A stretch of 64,000 bases of DNA from Burkholderiales bacterium (GCA_030683105.1 JAUXMZ010000066.1:18904-82903); one strand, 5' to 3'. Shown: positions 46,614 through 56,597, counted from the first letter of the stretch. Notes: generated from the letters alone by a model not told the origin. Numbers and translations: made by a program.

Positions 46614-49343
46614 ATGTGGCTGATTGGATTGATCGTCGGCGCCCTCATCGGTGCGTTCCTCGGCGGCTTGCGGGGAGAAAGCCTGTTTTTCGGCGCAGTG
46701 CTCGGCGCCCTTGTCGGCTGGGCGCTGGGACGCAAGAGTCCGGCGCCTGAGCAACGCCTGGACATCATCGAGGACGCGATACGCCAGCTCAGCCAGCGGG
46801 TAAAAGCGCTGGAGCAGGGGCAGCCGCGCGAGGCGCAAGGTCAACAGATTGCGCAACCGGTGTCCGTCACGTCTGCTGTGGATTCTGCGCCGTCCGCGGC
46901 CGCCGTTGTCCCTGCAGCAGAATCCCTGTCCACCAGCGAAACGGACGCACAAAGCGGGCCGCAGGCTGAGCCTGCCCTCGAACCCGTTGCCTACAATACT
47001 GCAGCCGGGCGCTCCGACAATGTCATCATGCGCTGGCTGGCGGGCGGCAACACCCTGGTCCGCGTCGGCGTGATCGTGCTTTTTTTCGGTGTCGCCTTCC
47101 TGCTCAAATTTGCCGCCGAGCACGATCTGGTGCCTATCGAATTGCGGCTCGCGGGCGTGGCTGCAGGCGGAATTGTATTGCTCGTAGTCGGCTGGCGGTT
47201 GCGCGATAAGCGTCCCGGCTACAGCCTGATGCTGCAGGGCGGCGGCGTGGGCGTACTGTATCTGACGGTGTTCGCGGCGCTGCGTCTCTATCAGCTTGTG
47301 CCTGCCGGGCTGGCTTTTGCGCTGCTCGCCGGCATCGCCGCGTTTTCAGCCGTGCTGGCTGTGCTGCAGGATTCGCGTTCCCTGGCCATCACCGGCGCCG
47401 CCGGCGGATTTCTTGCGCCCATACTCGCGTCCACTGGCGGCGGCAGCCACGTCGCGCTGTTCAGCTTTTACGCGGTGCTCAACGCCGGCATCCTCGGCAT
47501 CGCCTGGTACAAGGCATGGCGCGAGCTCAACCTGGTGGGGTTTGCGTTCACCTTCATCATCGGTCTCGCGTGGGGTGCAAAATATTACCGGCCGGAACTG
47601 TTCGACACCACCGAACCGTTCCTGGTCCTGTTCTTCGCGTTCTACGTGGCCATCGCCATCCTGTTCGCGCTGAGGCGCGCGCCGCAGCTCAAGCATTACG
47701 TCGATGGCACTATCGTCTTCGGCACGCCTGTCGTGGCCTTCGGCCTACAGCTCGGGCTGGTGCGCGGCATGGAATTCGGCGCCGCCTGGAGCGCGCTTGG
47801 CATGGCTGCCATCTACATCCTGCTCGCGATGATCTTGAACGCTCGCCGGCGGGACACGCTGCGGCTGCTCGTCGAATCTTTTCTCGCGCTGGGTGTCGGA
47901 TTTGCGACGCTGGCTGTGCCGCTCGCACTCGATGGCCAGTGGACGTCAGCGGTGTGGGCGGTCGAAGGCGCTGCGGTGTTGTGGGCGGGAGTGCGCCAGG
48001 GCCGCAGGCTGCCGCGTATTTTCGGCGTGTTGCTGCAGGCAGCCGCGGGCATAGCCTTCCTCTCCGGCGTGGACCGGTATGCCGTCGATACGCCGGTGCT
48101 CAACAGCGTGTATCTGGGCAGTGTGATGGTGAGCGCCGCAGGGTTGTTCTGCAGTTATTACCTGGCGCGCAACCGCCAGCGCGTGAGCGAGGCCGAACTC
48201 ATCGCCTCGCAATTATTGTTCGTATGGGGTGCGTTGTGGTGGTTCGGCGGCGGTCTCGCCGAAATTCATCGCCATGCGCCGGCACAGTGGGGCTGGCATC
48301 CGCAGTTGCTGTTCTTTGCCGTGTCGTGCGCAGGGTTCGGCGTGCTGTGGCGCAAGCTCGATTGGAATATCGCGCGTTTCGGCGCGCTCGCGATCCTGCC
48401 GCTGCTGGCGGTCACCACGCTGAACATGCTCGGTTACACCGCGCATCAGCCTCACCCGTTTGCCCATCATGCGTATGTCGGATGGCTGCTGGGTTTCGGC
48501 GTGCACCTGTGGGTGCTGCGCAAACATGAAGAGAATGCCGAGCCATGGCTCGAGTGGCTGCATGCCGCGGGGTTCTGGCTGGCCGCGTTCGTGCTGTCCT
48601 GGGAAGTGGGCTGGCAGATCGATCATTACGTCGAAGGTAAGCGAGTGTGGCCGCTGATCGCCTGGGCAGTGGTGCCTGGCGCGCTGATCGCGATGTTCGC
48701 GGCGCACGGCGGGCAACTGGGCTGGCCGGTGAGCACTCACCGCCGGGCTTACCTTCTTGGCGGCGCGCTGCCGCTGGCGGTATTCCTGCTGGCGTGGGTG
48801 GTGTACGTGAACTTCAGGAGCAATGGCGATCCGGCGCCGCTGCCGTACGTGCCGCTGCTCAATCCGCTCGACCTTGCCCAGGCCGGCGCGCTGCTTGCGC
48901 TCGCTACCTGGTATGTCGGCGTGAAGCGCATGATGCCGGACGACGCCATGCTGCCATCATCGGCAACGGCAATAAAAATTCTGGGCGCGGTGCTGTTCGT
49001 GGCGCTGAACGGCGTGCTGCTCAGGGCGCTGCATCATTACGCCGACGTGCCATTCCGGCTCGACGCCATGTTGCGCTCGGTGCTGGTGCAGGCGGCGTTT
49101 TCGCTGTTCTGGAGCCTGCTCGCTTTGGCGGCGATGGTGATGGCCACACGCCGCGGTTTGCGCGTGTTGTGGGCTGTGGGCGCAGTGCTGCTCGGCATCG
49201 TGATTGCCAAGCTTTTTCTGATCGACCTCTCGAATACCGGCACGGTCGAGCGCGTGGTGTCGTTCATCGGCGTCGGTATTCTGGTCATCGTCATCGGCTA
49301 TTTCGCGCCGGTGCCGCCCAAATCCGGGGAGAAAACGATATGA
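46614..49343 (+). CDS. DUF2339 polytopic membrane protein
   Basis: A 909-aa protein with more than 20 hydrophobic segments. The N-terminus (LIGLIVGALIGAFLGGLRGE) is followed by a short coiled coil (about 45–70), a Pro/Ala-rich stretch and then GGNTLVRVGVIVLFFGVAFLL, the standard opening of DUF2339. Function is unknown. It overlaps the next gene by 4 nt (ATGA), which encodes a DUF3999 protein; this pairing suggests a joint cell-envelope role. Confidence 0.88.
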   Translation: MWLIGLIVGALIGAFLGGLRGESLFFGAVLGALVGWALGRKSPAPEQRLDIIEDAIRQLSQRVKALEQGQPREAQGQQIAQPVSVTSAVDSAPSAAAVVPAAESLSTSETDAQSGPQAEPALEPVAYNTAAGRSDNVIMRWLAGGNTLVRVGVIVLFFGVAFLLKFAAEHDLVPIELRLAGVAAGGIVLLVVGWRLRDKRPGYSLMLQGGGVGVLYLTVFAALRLYQLVPAGLAFALLAGIAAFSAVLAVLQDSRSLAITGAAGGFLAPILASTGGGSHVALFSFYAVLNAGILGIAWYKAWRELNLVGFAFTFIIGLAWGAKYYRPELFDTTEPFLVLFFAFYVAIAILFALRRAPQLKHYVDGTIVFGTPVVAFGLQLGLVRGMEFGAAWSALGMAAIYILLAMILNARRRDTLRLLVESFLALGVGFATLAVPLALDGQWTSAVWAVEGAAVLWAGVRQGRRLPRIFGVLLQAAAGIAFLSGVDRYAVDTPVLNSVYLGSVMVSAAGLFCSYYLARNRQRVSEAELIASQLLFVWGALWWFGGGLAEIHRHAPAQWGWHPQLLFFAVSCAGFGVLWRKLDWNIARFGALAILPLLAVTTLNMLGYTAHQPHPFAHHAYVGWLLGFGVHLWVLRKHEENAEPWLEWLHAAGFWLAAFVLSWEVGWQIDHYVEGKRVWPLIAWAVVPGALIAMFAAHGGQLGWPVSTHRRAYLLGGALPLAVFLLAWVVYVNFRSNGDPAPLPYVPLLNPLDLAQAGALLALATWYVGVKRMMPDDAMLPSSATAIKILGAVLFVALNGVLLRALHHYADVPFRLDAMLRSVLVQAAFSLFWSLLALAAMVMATRRGLRVLWAVGAVLLGIVIAKLFLIDLSNTGTVERVVSFIGVGILVIVIGYFAPVPPKSGEKTI

Positions 49344-50755
49344 AGTCTTTGATTATAATAGTATTTATTTTTTTCTCTTCAAGCCTCCTGGCAGCCGAGC
49401 GGCCGTCAGATTTTGCCTACGGTGCCGCACTCGAAGCCGATGGCAGCGAAGCGCTCTATGAGGTGGTATTGCCGGCTGCGGTCTATCGCGGCGTGGCGCG
49501 CGCCGACCTGGGTGATGTGCGCGTGTTCAACGGCGCGGACGAAATCGTTCCGTATGCGCTGCGGCCGCGCCGCACCACGAGCGCCGATGCGCCGGCGCCG
49601 CTCGCGCTCACGCTGTTTCCGCTCAAGGCCCGGACGGGTGCAAGTATCGAGGGGCTGTCGATCAGCGTGCATCGTAGCGCCGGCGGCGCAGCCAGCATCA
49701 ACGTTACATCATCGGGCGGCTCGGGCAGCGAAAAGCGCACCGTCGGTTACCTCGTGGATCTCAGCACGCAGGAACGGGCGCTGCGCAACATCGAATTCGA
49801 CTGGCAGGCCGTGGCGGACGGTTTCGCAGGAAAGCTGCGCATTGATGCGAGCGACGATCTGGCCTCATGGCGCACGCTGGTTGCCGCGGCACCCCTGGTG
49901 AGCCTGGAGGTTGCGGGACAGAAACTGGAGCAGAAGCGCGTCGAACTGCCGCGTCAAAAAATGAAATACCTGCGCTTGTCGTGGCTGCCGCAGGTCGGAG
50001 GAACGGCGCCACCCGATCTGGTCTCGGCGCGAGGCGAGCTTGCGGCGCAATTCATCGAGGCGCCCCGGGAATGGGAGAAGGTTGCCGCGGCCAAGGGCGA
50101 AAAACCCGGCGAGTTTGTGTACGATTTGCGCGGGCACTTGCCGGTCGACCGTGTGCGCTTCGCGTTGCCCGAGCCCAACACCGTGGTACAGGTCGAGTTG
50201 CTCGCGCGCGACCGGGCGGACCAGCCCTGGCGTTTCGTTGCGCGCGGCGTCGCTTATCGTCTGCGCCAGGGTGGCGGCGAGATCGCGAGTCCGGAACTGA
50301 TGCTGGCCACGACGACGGATCGCTATTGGCTGCTGCGGATAGACCAGCGCGGCGGCGGCGTCGGTTCGGGCGCGCCGGGGCTGGCAGCGGGGTGGGTGCC
50401 GCAGCGTCTGGTGTTCGCTGCGCGCGGCAAGCCGCCGTTCCAACTCGCGTACGGCAATCGCGAAGCGAAACCCGCAAGCCTGGCCATCAGCACTTTGATT
50501 CCCGGGTATAAAGAGGACTCGGACGCGGCTATCCGCTCTGCAAAACCCGCTGCGCAGCAGACCGTGAACGTGAAAAGCGCGCAGGCCCTGGCGCAGCAGG
50601 AACTCGGCGGCGAAGCGCGGCGCGAGCAAGCGGTCGACTGGAAACGCTGGAGTTTATGGGCGGCGTTGGTTCTCGGCGTCCTGATACTCGGTGCGATGGC
50701 CTGGCGCCTGACGCGGCAACTGAATACGCAGGATGCGCAGCGCAAGGACGGCTAG
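49340..50755 (+). CDS. DUF3999 secreted/membrane-anchored protein
   Basis: A 471-aa protein with a signal peptide (cut near LLA-AER), a large beta-rich periplasmic region, and a C-terminal membrane helix (about 438–458, LWAALVLGVLILGAMAW) followed by a short basic tail. It starts at the ATG overlapping the DUF2339 stop, although the frame stays open far upstream. Function is unknown. The topology, signal plus C-terminal anchor, puts nearly the whole protein in the periplasm next to its DUF2339 partner. Confidence 0.88.
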   Translation: MKSLIIIVFIFFSSSLLAAERPSDFAYGAALEADGSEALYEVVLPAAVYRGVARADLGDVRVFNGADEIVPYALRPRRTTSADAPAPLALTLFPLKARTGASIEGLSISVHRSAGGAASINVTSSGGSGSEKRTVGYLVDLSTQERALRNIEFDWQAVADGFAGKLRIDASDDLASWRTLVAAAPLVSLEVAGQKLEQKRVELPRQKMKYLRLSWLPQVGGTAPPDLVSARGELAAQFIEAPREWEKVAAAKGEKPGEFVYDLRGHLPVDRVRFALPEPNTVVQVELLARDRADQPWRFVARGVAYRLRQGGGEIASPELMLATTTDRYWLLRIDQRGGGVGSGAPGLAAGWVPQRLVFAARGKPPFQLAYGNREAKPASLAISTLIPGYKEDSDAAIRSAKPAAQQTVNVKSAQALAQQELGGEARREQAVDWKRWSLWAALVLGVLILGAMAWRLTRQLNTQDAQRKDG

Positions 50756-50946
50756 CCGCGGCCGCGGTTTTTGTCCCACACGTAGCGCACGAAACGCTGC
50801 CAGCGGTTCTGCGGCTGCTTGAGCGTGCTGTGCGGTTTGCCGAATTTCCGGTCATGCTCGGCGCTGCGTTTAACCAGTTCGTGCAGCTCGCGCATCGTCA
50901 TGCCGCCCGGGCCTTTGAGTTTGTCGGGATCGGGTTTGTCAGTCAT
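50752..50946 (-). CDS. small conserved-looking hypothetical protein (64 aa)
   Basis: I do not recognise this gene. The product is hydrophilic and basic, with an acidic/Gly N-terminus (DKPDPDKLKGPGG), a helical middle (MTMRELHELVKRSAEH) and an aromatic, basic tail (RWQRFVRYVWDKNRGRG). It is convergent with the DUF3999 gene, overlapping it by 4 nt, and the MITE-like element lies just upstream of its start. Codon use matches its neighbours, which supports it being real. Confidence 0.55.
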   Translation of the reverse strand: MTDKPDPDKLKGPGGMTMRELHELVKRSAEHDRKFGKPHSTLKQPQNRWQRFVRYVWDKNRGRG

Positions 50947-50964
50947 TGCGGGTCACCGTAAATA

Positions 50965-51232
50965 AGAGCGTCTAACATAATGAAACACGTGTGCGTTACG
51001 AGCGAAAATCGGCGATAACGCGAAGGACGATGCAGGCCATATCGCGAATATGGTCAAGTCGGCCGACAAAGTTAGCGTCGATTTTAGCCGTAACCCTACG
51101 GGCTGGCGCGAATTTTGGCCCATGACTTTGTCGCTCCCCTTGCCAATATTCGCGATATTGGCTGCGGGAAGCTTCGCGTCCTGAGCCAAAATCGTGCCAG
51201 CGCATCACGCGTTTCATTATGTTAGACGCTCT
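50965..51232. mobile_element. 268-bp palindromic MITE-like element
   Basis: Perfect 22-bp terminal inverted repeats (50965–50986 and 51211–51232, beginning AGAGCGTCTAACATAATG), extended by 4 bp with one mismatch. Inside, ATATCGCGAATAT (51039–51051) faces ATATTCGCGATAT (51146–51158) and CGACAAAGT (51064–51072) faces ACTTTGTCG (51125–51133). All three pairs share the same dyad axis at 51098.5, so the whole element is one imperfect palindrome. It has no coding capacity. It fills most of the 332-bp gap before aroC. No clear target-site duplication was found. Confidence 0.85.
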
Positions 51233-51278
51233 AATCGATATGTTAAACTCGCAGGCACGGAATTACGAGTAAAAAACC

Positions 51279-52442
51279 ATGTCCGGCAACACCTTAGGCA
51301 AACTTTTCTGCGTGACGTCATTCGGCGAATCCCACGGGCCGGCGATCGGCTGCGTGGTCGACGGCTGCCCGCCGGGCTTGGCGCTCACCGAGGCCGATAT
51401 CCAGGGCGAGCTCGACCGCCGCAAGCCAGGGACGTCGCGCCATGTGACGCAGCGGCGCGAGGAGGACAAGGTCGAGATCATGTCCGGCGTGTTTGAAGGT
51501 GTGACCACCGGCACGCCGATCGCGTTGCTGATCCGCAATACCGACCAGCGCAGCAAGGACTATTCGAAAATCAAGGACACTTTTCGTCCGGGCCATGCCG
51601 ACTACACTTACTGGCAGAAATACGGCATTCGCGATTACCGCGGCGGCGGGCGTTCTTCGGCGCGCGAAACCGCGGTGCGAGTCGCTGCCGGCGCCATCGC
51701 CAAGAAGTGGCTGCACGAAAAATACGGCATCGTGATCCGCGGCTGCATGTCGCAGCTGGGTCCGGTCGCGATCCCGTTCCAGTCGTGGGACGCGGTGAGC
51801 GGCAATCCGTTTTTCGCGCCCAACGCCGGCATCGTGCCGCAGCTCGAAGAATTCATGGACAAGTTGCGCAAGTCCGGAGATTCCGTGGGCGCAAGAATCA
51901 CGACCGTGGCCAGCGGCGTGCCGGTGGGCTGGGGCGAGCCGGCCTATGACAAGCTCGACGCCGATCTCGCTTACAACATGATGAACATCAACGCGGTGAA
52001 AGGCGTCGAGATCGGTGCCGGTTTCGCTGCGGTCGGGCAGAAGGGCACAGAGCATTCCGACGAGATGACGCCGCAGGGGTTTGTCACGAACAATGCCGGC
52101 GGCATCCTCGGCGGCATTTCGACCGGCCAGGACATCGTGGTGAGCGTGGCGATCAAGCCGACCTCGAGCATACGCCTGCCGCGGCACACCGTAGATATTC
52201 AGGGCAAGCCGGCGATCGTCGAAACCCACGGCCGCCACGATCCGTGCGTCGGCATCCGCGCCACCCCGATCTGCGAGGCGATGATGGCGCTGACGCTGAT
52301 CGATCATGCGCTGCGCCACCGTGCTCAGAACGCCGACGTGTCCTGCGGCACGCCGTCGCTGCCGGCTGCCGCGCCGCAATCGGTGATCGACAAGCTCAGG
52401 AATGCTGCGCCGACCGAAAATCCCGATCCCGACGAGGCGTGA
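51279..52442 (+). CDS. aroC: chorismate synthase
   Basis: A 387-aa, FMN-dependent enzyme making chorismate from EPSP, the last shikimate step and the source of tryptophan precursors used by trpF/trpB in this window. It starts [20 protein letters not shown], the classic N-terminal signature, with RRPGTS-type [16 protein letters not shown] and [12 protein letters not shown]. The length is slightly above E. coli AroC (361). The ATG has only a weak upstream purine tract (TTACGAG). Confidence 0.96.
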   Translation: MSGNTLGKLFCVTSFGESHGPAIGCVVDGCPPGLALTEADIQGELDRRKPGTSRHVTQRREEDKVEIMSGVFEGVTTGTPIALLIRNTDQRSKDYSKIKDTFRPGHADYTYWQKYGIRDYRGGGRSSARETAVRVAAGAIAKKWLHEKYGIVIRGCMSQLGPVAIPFQSWDAVSGNPFFAPNAGIVPQLEEFMDKLRKSGDSVGARITTVASGVPVGWGEPAYDKLDADLAYNMMNINAVKGVEIGAGFAAVGQKGTEHSDEMTPQGFVTNNAGGILGGISTGQDIVVSVAIKPTSSIRLPRHTVDIQGKPAIVETHGRHDPCVGIRATPICEAMMALTLIDHALRHRAQNADVSCGTPSLPAAAPQSVIDKLRNAAPTENPDPDEA

Positions 52443-52583
52443 AATTAATGAATCCGCGGATGAATTCTTCTCAATACCTTCTTTTTGATACCCACTCGAT
52501 GGGTACGCTTGACGGGTACGCAGATAAACGCGGATAAAAGCAACCCCAAAAGCATCAGCCACAGAGATCACAGAGAACACAGA
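52443..52583 (+). repeat. dispersed repeat copy with hairpin
   Basis: GAATTCTTCTCAATACCTTC, hairpin TACCCA-CTCGA-TGGGTA (52489–52505), a second half-copy (GCTTGACGGGTAC), then CACAGAGATCACAGAGAACA. The last CACAGAG unit supplies the GTG start of the following gene. Confidence 0.85.
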
Positions 52584-53165
52584 GTGAGCATCTCGGGCGA
52601 AATTTTAAGGCTTAGTATCACACTCATGGACTGCAAGCCATCAGTCTGGCGTGAGGTCGAAGTCACGTCTTCCATGACGCTGGCGAGGCTTCACGATGTG
52701 CTGCAGGTGCTGATGGGCTGGGACGACTACCATCTGTGGGCTTTCGAGGCCGGCAAGAAGCGTTTCGAACTTCCCGATCCGGAGGTCAAGACGCAACTGG
52801 CAGCAGGAGACGATCCCCATCAAGTGATCCTAAGTGCGCTTCTCGTCCGAAAAGGGGCCAAGCTGCTTTACAACTACGACTTCGGCGACGACTGGTGGCT
52901 TGATATCAGGCTCTTGGCGCTTGGCAAGCCCGAGCCGAAAGTTCGGTATTCGCGTTGTCTTGCAGGCGCGCGCGCGGGTCCGCCTGAAGACTGTGGCGGC
53001 CCGTTCGGCTTCGAGGAACTGCTTGCTGCGCGCAAGAACCCAAAGCGCCGCGGCGCAAAAGAACTGCTCGAATGGGCCGACTCAGACTGGAATCCGGAAG
53101 CGTTCGATCTTGCCGTTGTCAACAAATCACTCGCCGCATTGCACTCGCCGCGTCAACTGCATTAG
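52584..53165 (+). CDS. plasmid pRiA4b ORF-3 family protein
   Basis: A 193-aa protein with the family core: ITLMDCKPSVWREVEV, LARLHDVLQVLMGWDDYHLWAF, and YNYDFGDDWWLDI. The C-terminal part has GARAGPPEDCGGPFGFEELL. I start it at GTG (VSISGE) because the longer in-frame extension is translated dispersed repeat. Function is unknown; the family occurs on plasmids and chromosomes and is often horizontally transferred. The repeat provides the start codon and possibly the promoter, suggesting it arrived or was remodelled together with the repeat. Confidence 0.85.
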   Translation: MSISGEILRLSITLMDCKPSVWREVEVTSSMTLARLHDVLQVLMGWDDYHLWAFEAGKKRFELPDPEVKTQLAAGDDPHQVILSALLVRKGAKLLYNYDFGDDWWLDIRLLALGKPEPKVRYSRCLAGARAGPPEDCGGPFGFEELLAARKNPKRRGAKELLEWADSDWNPEAFDLAVVNKSLAALHSPRQLH

Positions 53166-53171
53166 GTCTGA

Positions 53172-54317
53172 ATGCCCACCGTGCCTTACCGGCGTCTGGC
53201 TGGTTTTTATTTTTTCTACTTTGCCTATCTCGGCGCGTTCGCGCCGTTTTTCAGCCTGTACCTGAAAGCGGCGGGCATTTCGGCCATCGAGATCGGCATC
53301 CTGATGTCGTTGCCGCAACTCTCGCGCATCGTGGCGCCGCATCTCTGGGGGTGGCTGGCCGACCGCGGCGCGAGCCGGCTGACCATCGTGCGGCTGACCG
53401 GCATTGCGGGTCTGATCAGTTATCTCGGCGTGTTTGCGGGCAGCGGCTTCACTTTGCTGTTCGTGGTGCTGCTGGCGATGACTTTTTTCTGGAGCGCGGC
53501 GCTGCCGCTGATCGAGGCCACCACGCTCGGTCATCTCGGCGAGGACACGGCGCGCTACGGCCGTATCCGGGTGTGGGGCTCGATCGGCTTCATCGTCGCG
53601 GTGGTGGCGGTCGGCTATGTGCTCGACTGGGTGTCGATCAAGGCGCTGCTGTGGGTCGTGCTGGCGATGATGGTGGGCATGCTCGCGTTCTGCTGGCGGA
53701 TCCCGGAAGCGATGGTTCCGCCTCACGCGGCTGATCAGCAACCGATCTGGCATATCATCAGGAAGCCGGAAGTCGTGGCGCTGATAGCCGCGTGCGCGCT
53801 GATGGCCGCGGCGCACGGCCCGTATTACACGTTCTACTCGATTCACCTCGTCAATCATGGCTACAGCAAGGCGCTGACTGGCTGGCTGTGGGCGCTCGGC
53901 GTGATCAGCGAGATCGGCATTTTCGTCTGGATGCCGCATCTGTATCGCGCGTTCACGCTGCGGCAGATTCTGATCGCGAGTTTTGCGCTGGCGGTGGTGC
54001 GCTTTCTGATCATAGGCTGGGCGGCGGACAGTACCGCACTGCTGGTGTTCGCGCAGACGCTGCACGCCGCGACCTTCGGCTCATTTCACGCGGCGGCGAT
54101 CGGTGTCATCCATAAACTCTTCCGCGGCCGGCACCAGGCGCGCGGCCAGGCGATTTATGGCAGCCTGGCTTTTGGTTTCGGCGGCACCATAGGCGGACTC
54201 GCCAGCGGCTATGGCTGGGAACGCCTCGGCGCCGCCTACACATTTTCCCTGGCTTCGGTGTGCGCGTTGGCCGGGATGTTGATTCTGTGGTGGAAATTGC
54301 GTTTGGGCGAACGCTGA
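53172..54317 (+). CDS. MFS transporter (HcaT/LacY-like MFS_1 type)
   Basis: A 381-aa protein with 12 predicted helices, typical of the HcaT-like branch: it opens YRRLAGFYFFYFAYLGAF, with FSLYLKAAGISAIEIGIL and the A-loop GWLADRGASRL, and GRIRVWGSIGFIVAVVAVGY in helix 5. The substrate is unknown; HcaT itself is a putative phenylpropionate carrier. It follows the pRiA4b-family gene by 6 nt. Confidence 0.88.
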   Translation: MPTVPYRRLAGFYFFYFAYLGAFAPFFSLYLKAAGISAIEIGILMSLPQLSRIVAPHLWGWLADRGASRLTIVRLTGIAGLISYLGVFAGSGFTLLFVVLLAMTFFWSAALPLIEATTLGHLGEDTARYGRIRVWGSIGFIVAVVAVGYVLDWVSIKALLWVVLAMMVGMLAFCWRIPEAMVPPHAADQQPIWHIIRKPEVVALIAACALMAAAHGPYYTFYSIHLVNHGYSKALTGWLWALGVISEIGIFVWMPHLYRAFTLRQILIASFALAVVRFLIIGWAADSTALLVFAQTLHAATFGSFHAAAIGVIHKLFRGRHQARGQAIYGSLAFGFGGTIGGLASGYGWERLGAAYTFSLASVCALAGMLILWWKLRLGER

Positions 54318-54399
54318 GCCGCGTACTGTAGTGGCCGCGGCCTGTTCCGGGCCGGCTGGTTGTGTGATAATTCAAGGTTTCCATAAGGTTACGTAAAGA

Positions 54400-55818
54400 A
54401 TGGCTGCGCAAACCCTGTATGACAAGTTGTGGCAGAGCCACCTCGTTCACGAGGAAAAGGACGGCACGGCGCTGATTTACATCGACCGCCATCTGGTGCA
54501 CGAGGTGACGAGCGCGCAGGCCTATGAGGGGCTCAAACTGGCCAAGCGCAAGCAATGGCGGGTGGAGTCCGTGATCGCCACCGCGGACCACAACACCCCG
54601 ACGCGGAACTGGGATAAAGGCATAGAGGGGATCACGGATCTGGTGTCGCGGTTGCAGATCGAGACCCTGGACAAGAATATCAAGGCGTTCGGGGCGAAAG
54701 CGTATTTTCCGTTTCTCGACAAGCGGCAGGGCATCGTGCACGTGATCGGGCCCGAGCAGGGCGCAACCCTGCCCGGCATGACGGTGGTGTGCGGCGACTC
54801 GCATACCAGCACGCATGGCGCGTTCGCCGCGCTGGCGTTCGGCATCGGCACCAGTGAAGTCGAGCATGTGCTCGCCACGCAATGCATGGTCATGAAAAAG
54901 TCGAAGAACATGCAGATCGTCGTCGATGGCGCACTGGGCGAGGGGATCACCGCCAAGGACATCATACTGGCCATCATCGGCAAGATCGGCACCGCCGGCG
55001 GCACCGGCTACGCCATCGAGTTTGCCGGCAGCGCGATCCGCGGCCTGTCGATGGAAGGCCGCATGACGCTGTGCAATATGGCGATCGAAGCCGGTGCGCG
55101 CACCGGCATGGTCGCAGTCGATGACAAGACCATAAATTACGTGAAAGGCCGGCCGTTTGCGCCGGTAGGAGACCTGTGGAGTCAGGCGGTTGTGTACTGG
55201 CGGACGCTGACCAGCGATACCGGTGCGGCATTTGACAAGGTGGTGACCCTGAAGGCGGGGGACATACAGCCGCAAGTCAGTTGGGGCACCTCGCCGCAGA
55301 TGGTGACGACCGTGGATGGCAAAGTGCCCGACCCGGCGCAGGAAACCGATCCGGTGCAGCGGGAACGGATAGAGCGCGCGCTCAAATACATGGACCTCAA
55401 GCCCAACACGCCGATCAAGGAGATCCTGCTGGACAAGATATTCATCGGCGCCTGTACCAATTCGCGCATCGAGGATCTGCGGGCCGCGGCCCAGGTCGTC
55501 AAAGGCAAGCGCATTGCGCCCAATATCAAGCTGGCGCTGGTGGTGCCGGGTTCAGGCCTGGTCAAATCACAGGCGGAGCAGGAAGGGCTGGACAAGATTT
55601 TTACCGAGGCCGGATTCGAGTGGCGCGAACCGGGCTGCTCGATGTGCCTCGGGATGAACGAAGACCAGTTGTCGCCGGGCGAGCGCTGCGCCTCGACGTC
55701 CAACCGCAATTTCGAGGGCCGCCAGGGAGCCGGCGGCAGAACACATCTGGTGAGTCCGGCGATGGCGGCGGCAGCGGCGATCGCCGGGCACTTTGTGGAT
55801 GTACGTAATTTCAATTGA
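54400..55818 (+). CDS. leuC: 3-isopropylmalate dehydratase large subunit
   Basis: A 472-aa aconitase-family subunit (E. coli LeuC 466) isomerising 2- to 3-isopropylmalate with LeuD. The [4Fe-4S] ligands are in [11 protein letters not shown] (about 349) and GCSMCLGMN (about 410–413). [20 protein letters not shown] carries the substrate-binding region. It heads the leuC–ecn–leuD–leuB cluster. Confidence 0.97.
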   Translation: MAAQTLYDKLWQSHLVHEEKDGTALIYIDRHLVHEVTSAQAYEGLKLAKRKQWRVESVIATADHNTPTRNWDKGIEGITDLVSRLQIETLDKNIKAFGAKAYFPFLDKRQGIVHVIGPEQGATLPGMTVVCGDSHTSTHGAFAALAFGIGTSEVEHVLATQCMVMKKSKNMQIVVDGALGEGITAKDIILAIIGKIGTAGGTGYAIEFAGSAIRGLSMEGRMTLCNMAIEAGARTGMVAVDDKTINYVKGRPFAPVGDLWSQAVVYWRTLTSDTGAAFDKVVTLKAGDIQPQVSWGTSPQMVTTVDGKVPDPAQETDPVQRERIERALKYMDLKPNTPIKEILLDKIFIGACTNSRIEDLRAAAQVVKGKRIAPNIKLALVVPGSGLVKSQAEQEGLDKIFTEAGFEWREPGCSMCLGMNEDQLSPGERCASTSNRNFEGRQGAGGRTHLVSPAMAAAAAIAGHFVDVRNFN

Positions 55819-55828
55819 CGGAGGCATT

Positions 55829-55957
55829 ATGAAAAAGATTGCGCTGATACTTGTTGCGTTGTGGGCGGTTGCGTTGGCCGGTTGCAATACCATGCGCGGC
55901 TTCGGTCAGGACGTGGAAAAGGCAGGCGAGACGATCCAGAAAAAGTCCGACAAGTAA
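55829..55957 (+). CDS. entericidin A/B family lipoprotein
   Basis: A 42-aa lipoprotein too short for most gene finders: [19 protein letters not shown] with lipobox LAGC (Cys19), then [20 protein letters not shown], the amphipathic helix typical of entericidins. GGAGG lies 5–6 nt upstream of the ATG. It ends 1 nt before leuD, so it is embedded in the leucine operon, as in other betaproteobacteria. Family members are linked to envelope stress or programmed lysis in E. coli; its role inside a leu operon is unclear. Confidence 0.9.
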   Translation: MKKIALILVALWAVALAGCNTMRGFGQDVEKAGETIQKKSDK

Positions 55958-55958
55958 C

Positions 55959-56597
55959 ATGGATAAATTTCAATCGCGGGAAGGTCTGGTGGTGCCGCTG
56001 GACCGCGCCAACGTCGATACTGACGCGATTATTCCCAAGCAGTTTTTGAAATCGATAGAGCGCACCGGTTTCGGCCCCAACCTGTTCGACGAATTGCGTT
56101 ATCTCGACCACGGCGAGCCGGGCATGGACAACAGCAAGCGGCCGCTCAACCCGGATTTCGTACTCAACCAACCGCGCTACCGCGGCGCGCAGGTGCTGCT
56201 CGCGCGCGAGAATTTCGGCTGCGGCTCTTCACGCGAACACGCGCCGTGGGCGCTGCTGCAATACGGGTTCACGACCGTGATCGCGCCCAGTTTCGCCGAG
56301 ATTTTTTACAACAACTCGCTGAAGAACGGGCTGGTGCTGATCTCGCTCGATGCCAAGATCATCGACCGGCTGTTCAAGGAAATCGATGCCACACCCGGCT
56401 ACCGGCTGGTTGTCGATCTCGAGCAGCAGTCGGTGACCACGCCCGGCGGCGACAGCCTGAAGTTCGACATCGATCCGTTCCGCAAGCATTGCATCCTGAA
56501 CGGACTCGACGACATCGGGCTCACGCTGCAGCACGCGGACAAGATCAAGGCATTTGAAGCTGGCCACCGCCAGCATCAACCATGGTTATTTAACTGA
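55959..56597 (+). CDS. leuD: 3-isopropylmalate dehydratase small subunit
   Basis: A 212-aa small subunit with [18 protein letters not shown], the [14 protein letters not shown] signature and FNN-type [10 protein letters not shown]. It completes the LeuC active site. It starts 1 nt after the entericidin stop, so translation is coupled. A longer upstream frame overlaps the entericidin gene and is not the start. Confidence 0.97.
   Translation: MDKFQSREGLVVPLDRANVDTDAIIPKQFLKSIERTGFGPNLFDELRYLDHGEPGMDNSKRPLNPDFVLNQPRYRGAQVLLARENFGCGSSREHAPWALLQYGFTTVIAPSFAEIFYNNSLKNGLVLISLDAKIIDRLFKEIDATPGYRLVVDLEQQSVTTPGGDSLKFDIDPFRKHCILNGLDDIGLTLQHADKIKAFEAGHRQHQPWLFN

Noticed and set aside
48647..49339. Long N-terminal extension of the DUF3999 frame
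   Set aside because: It overlaps the DUF2339 gene; the signal peptide and ATGA overlap place the real start at 49340.
50953..51189. Open frame of 78 codons on the minus strand inside the palindromic element
   Set aside because: It is explained by the inverted-repeat sequence; there is no ribosome site and the translation has no recognisable domain.
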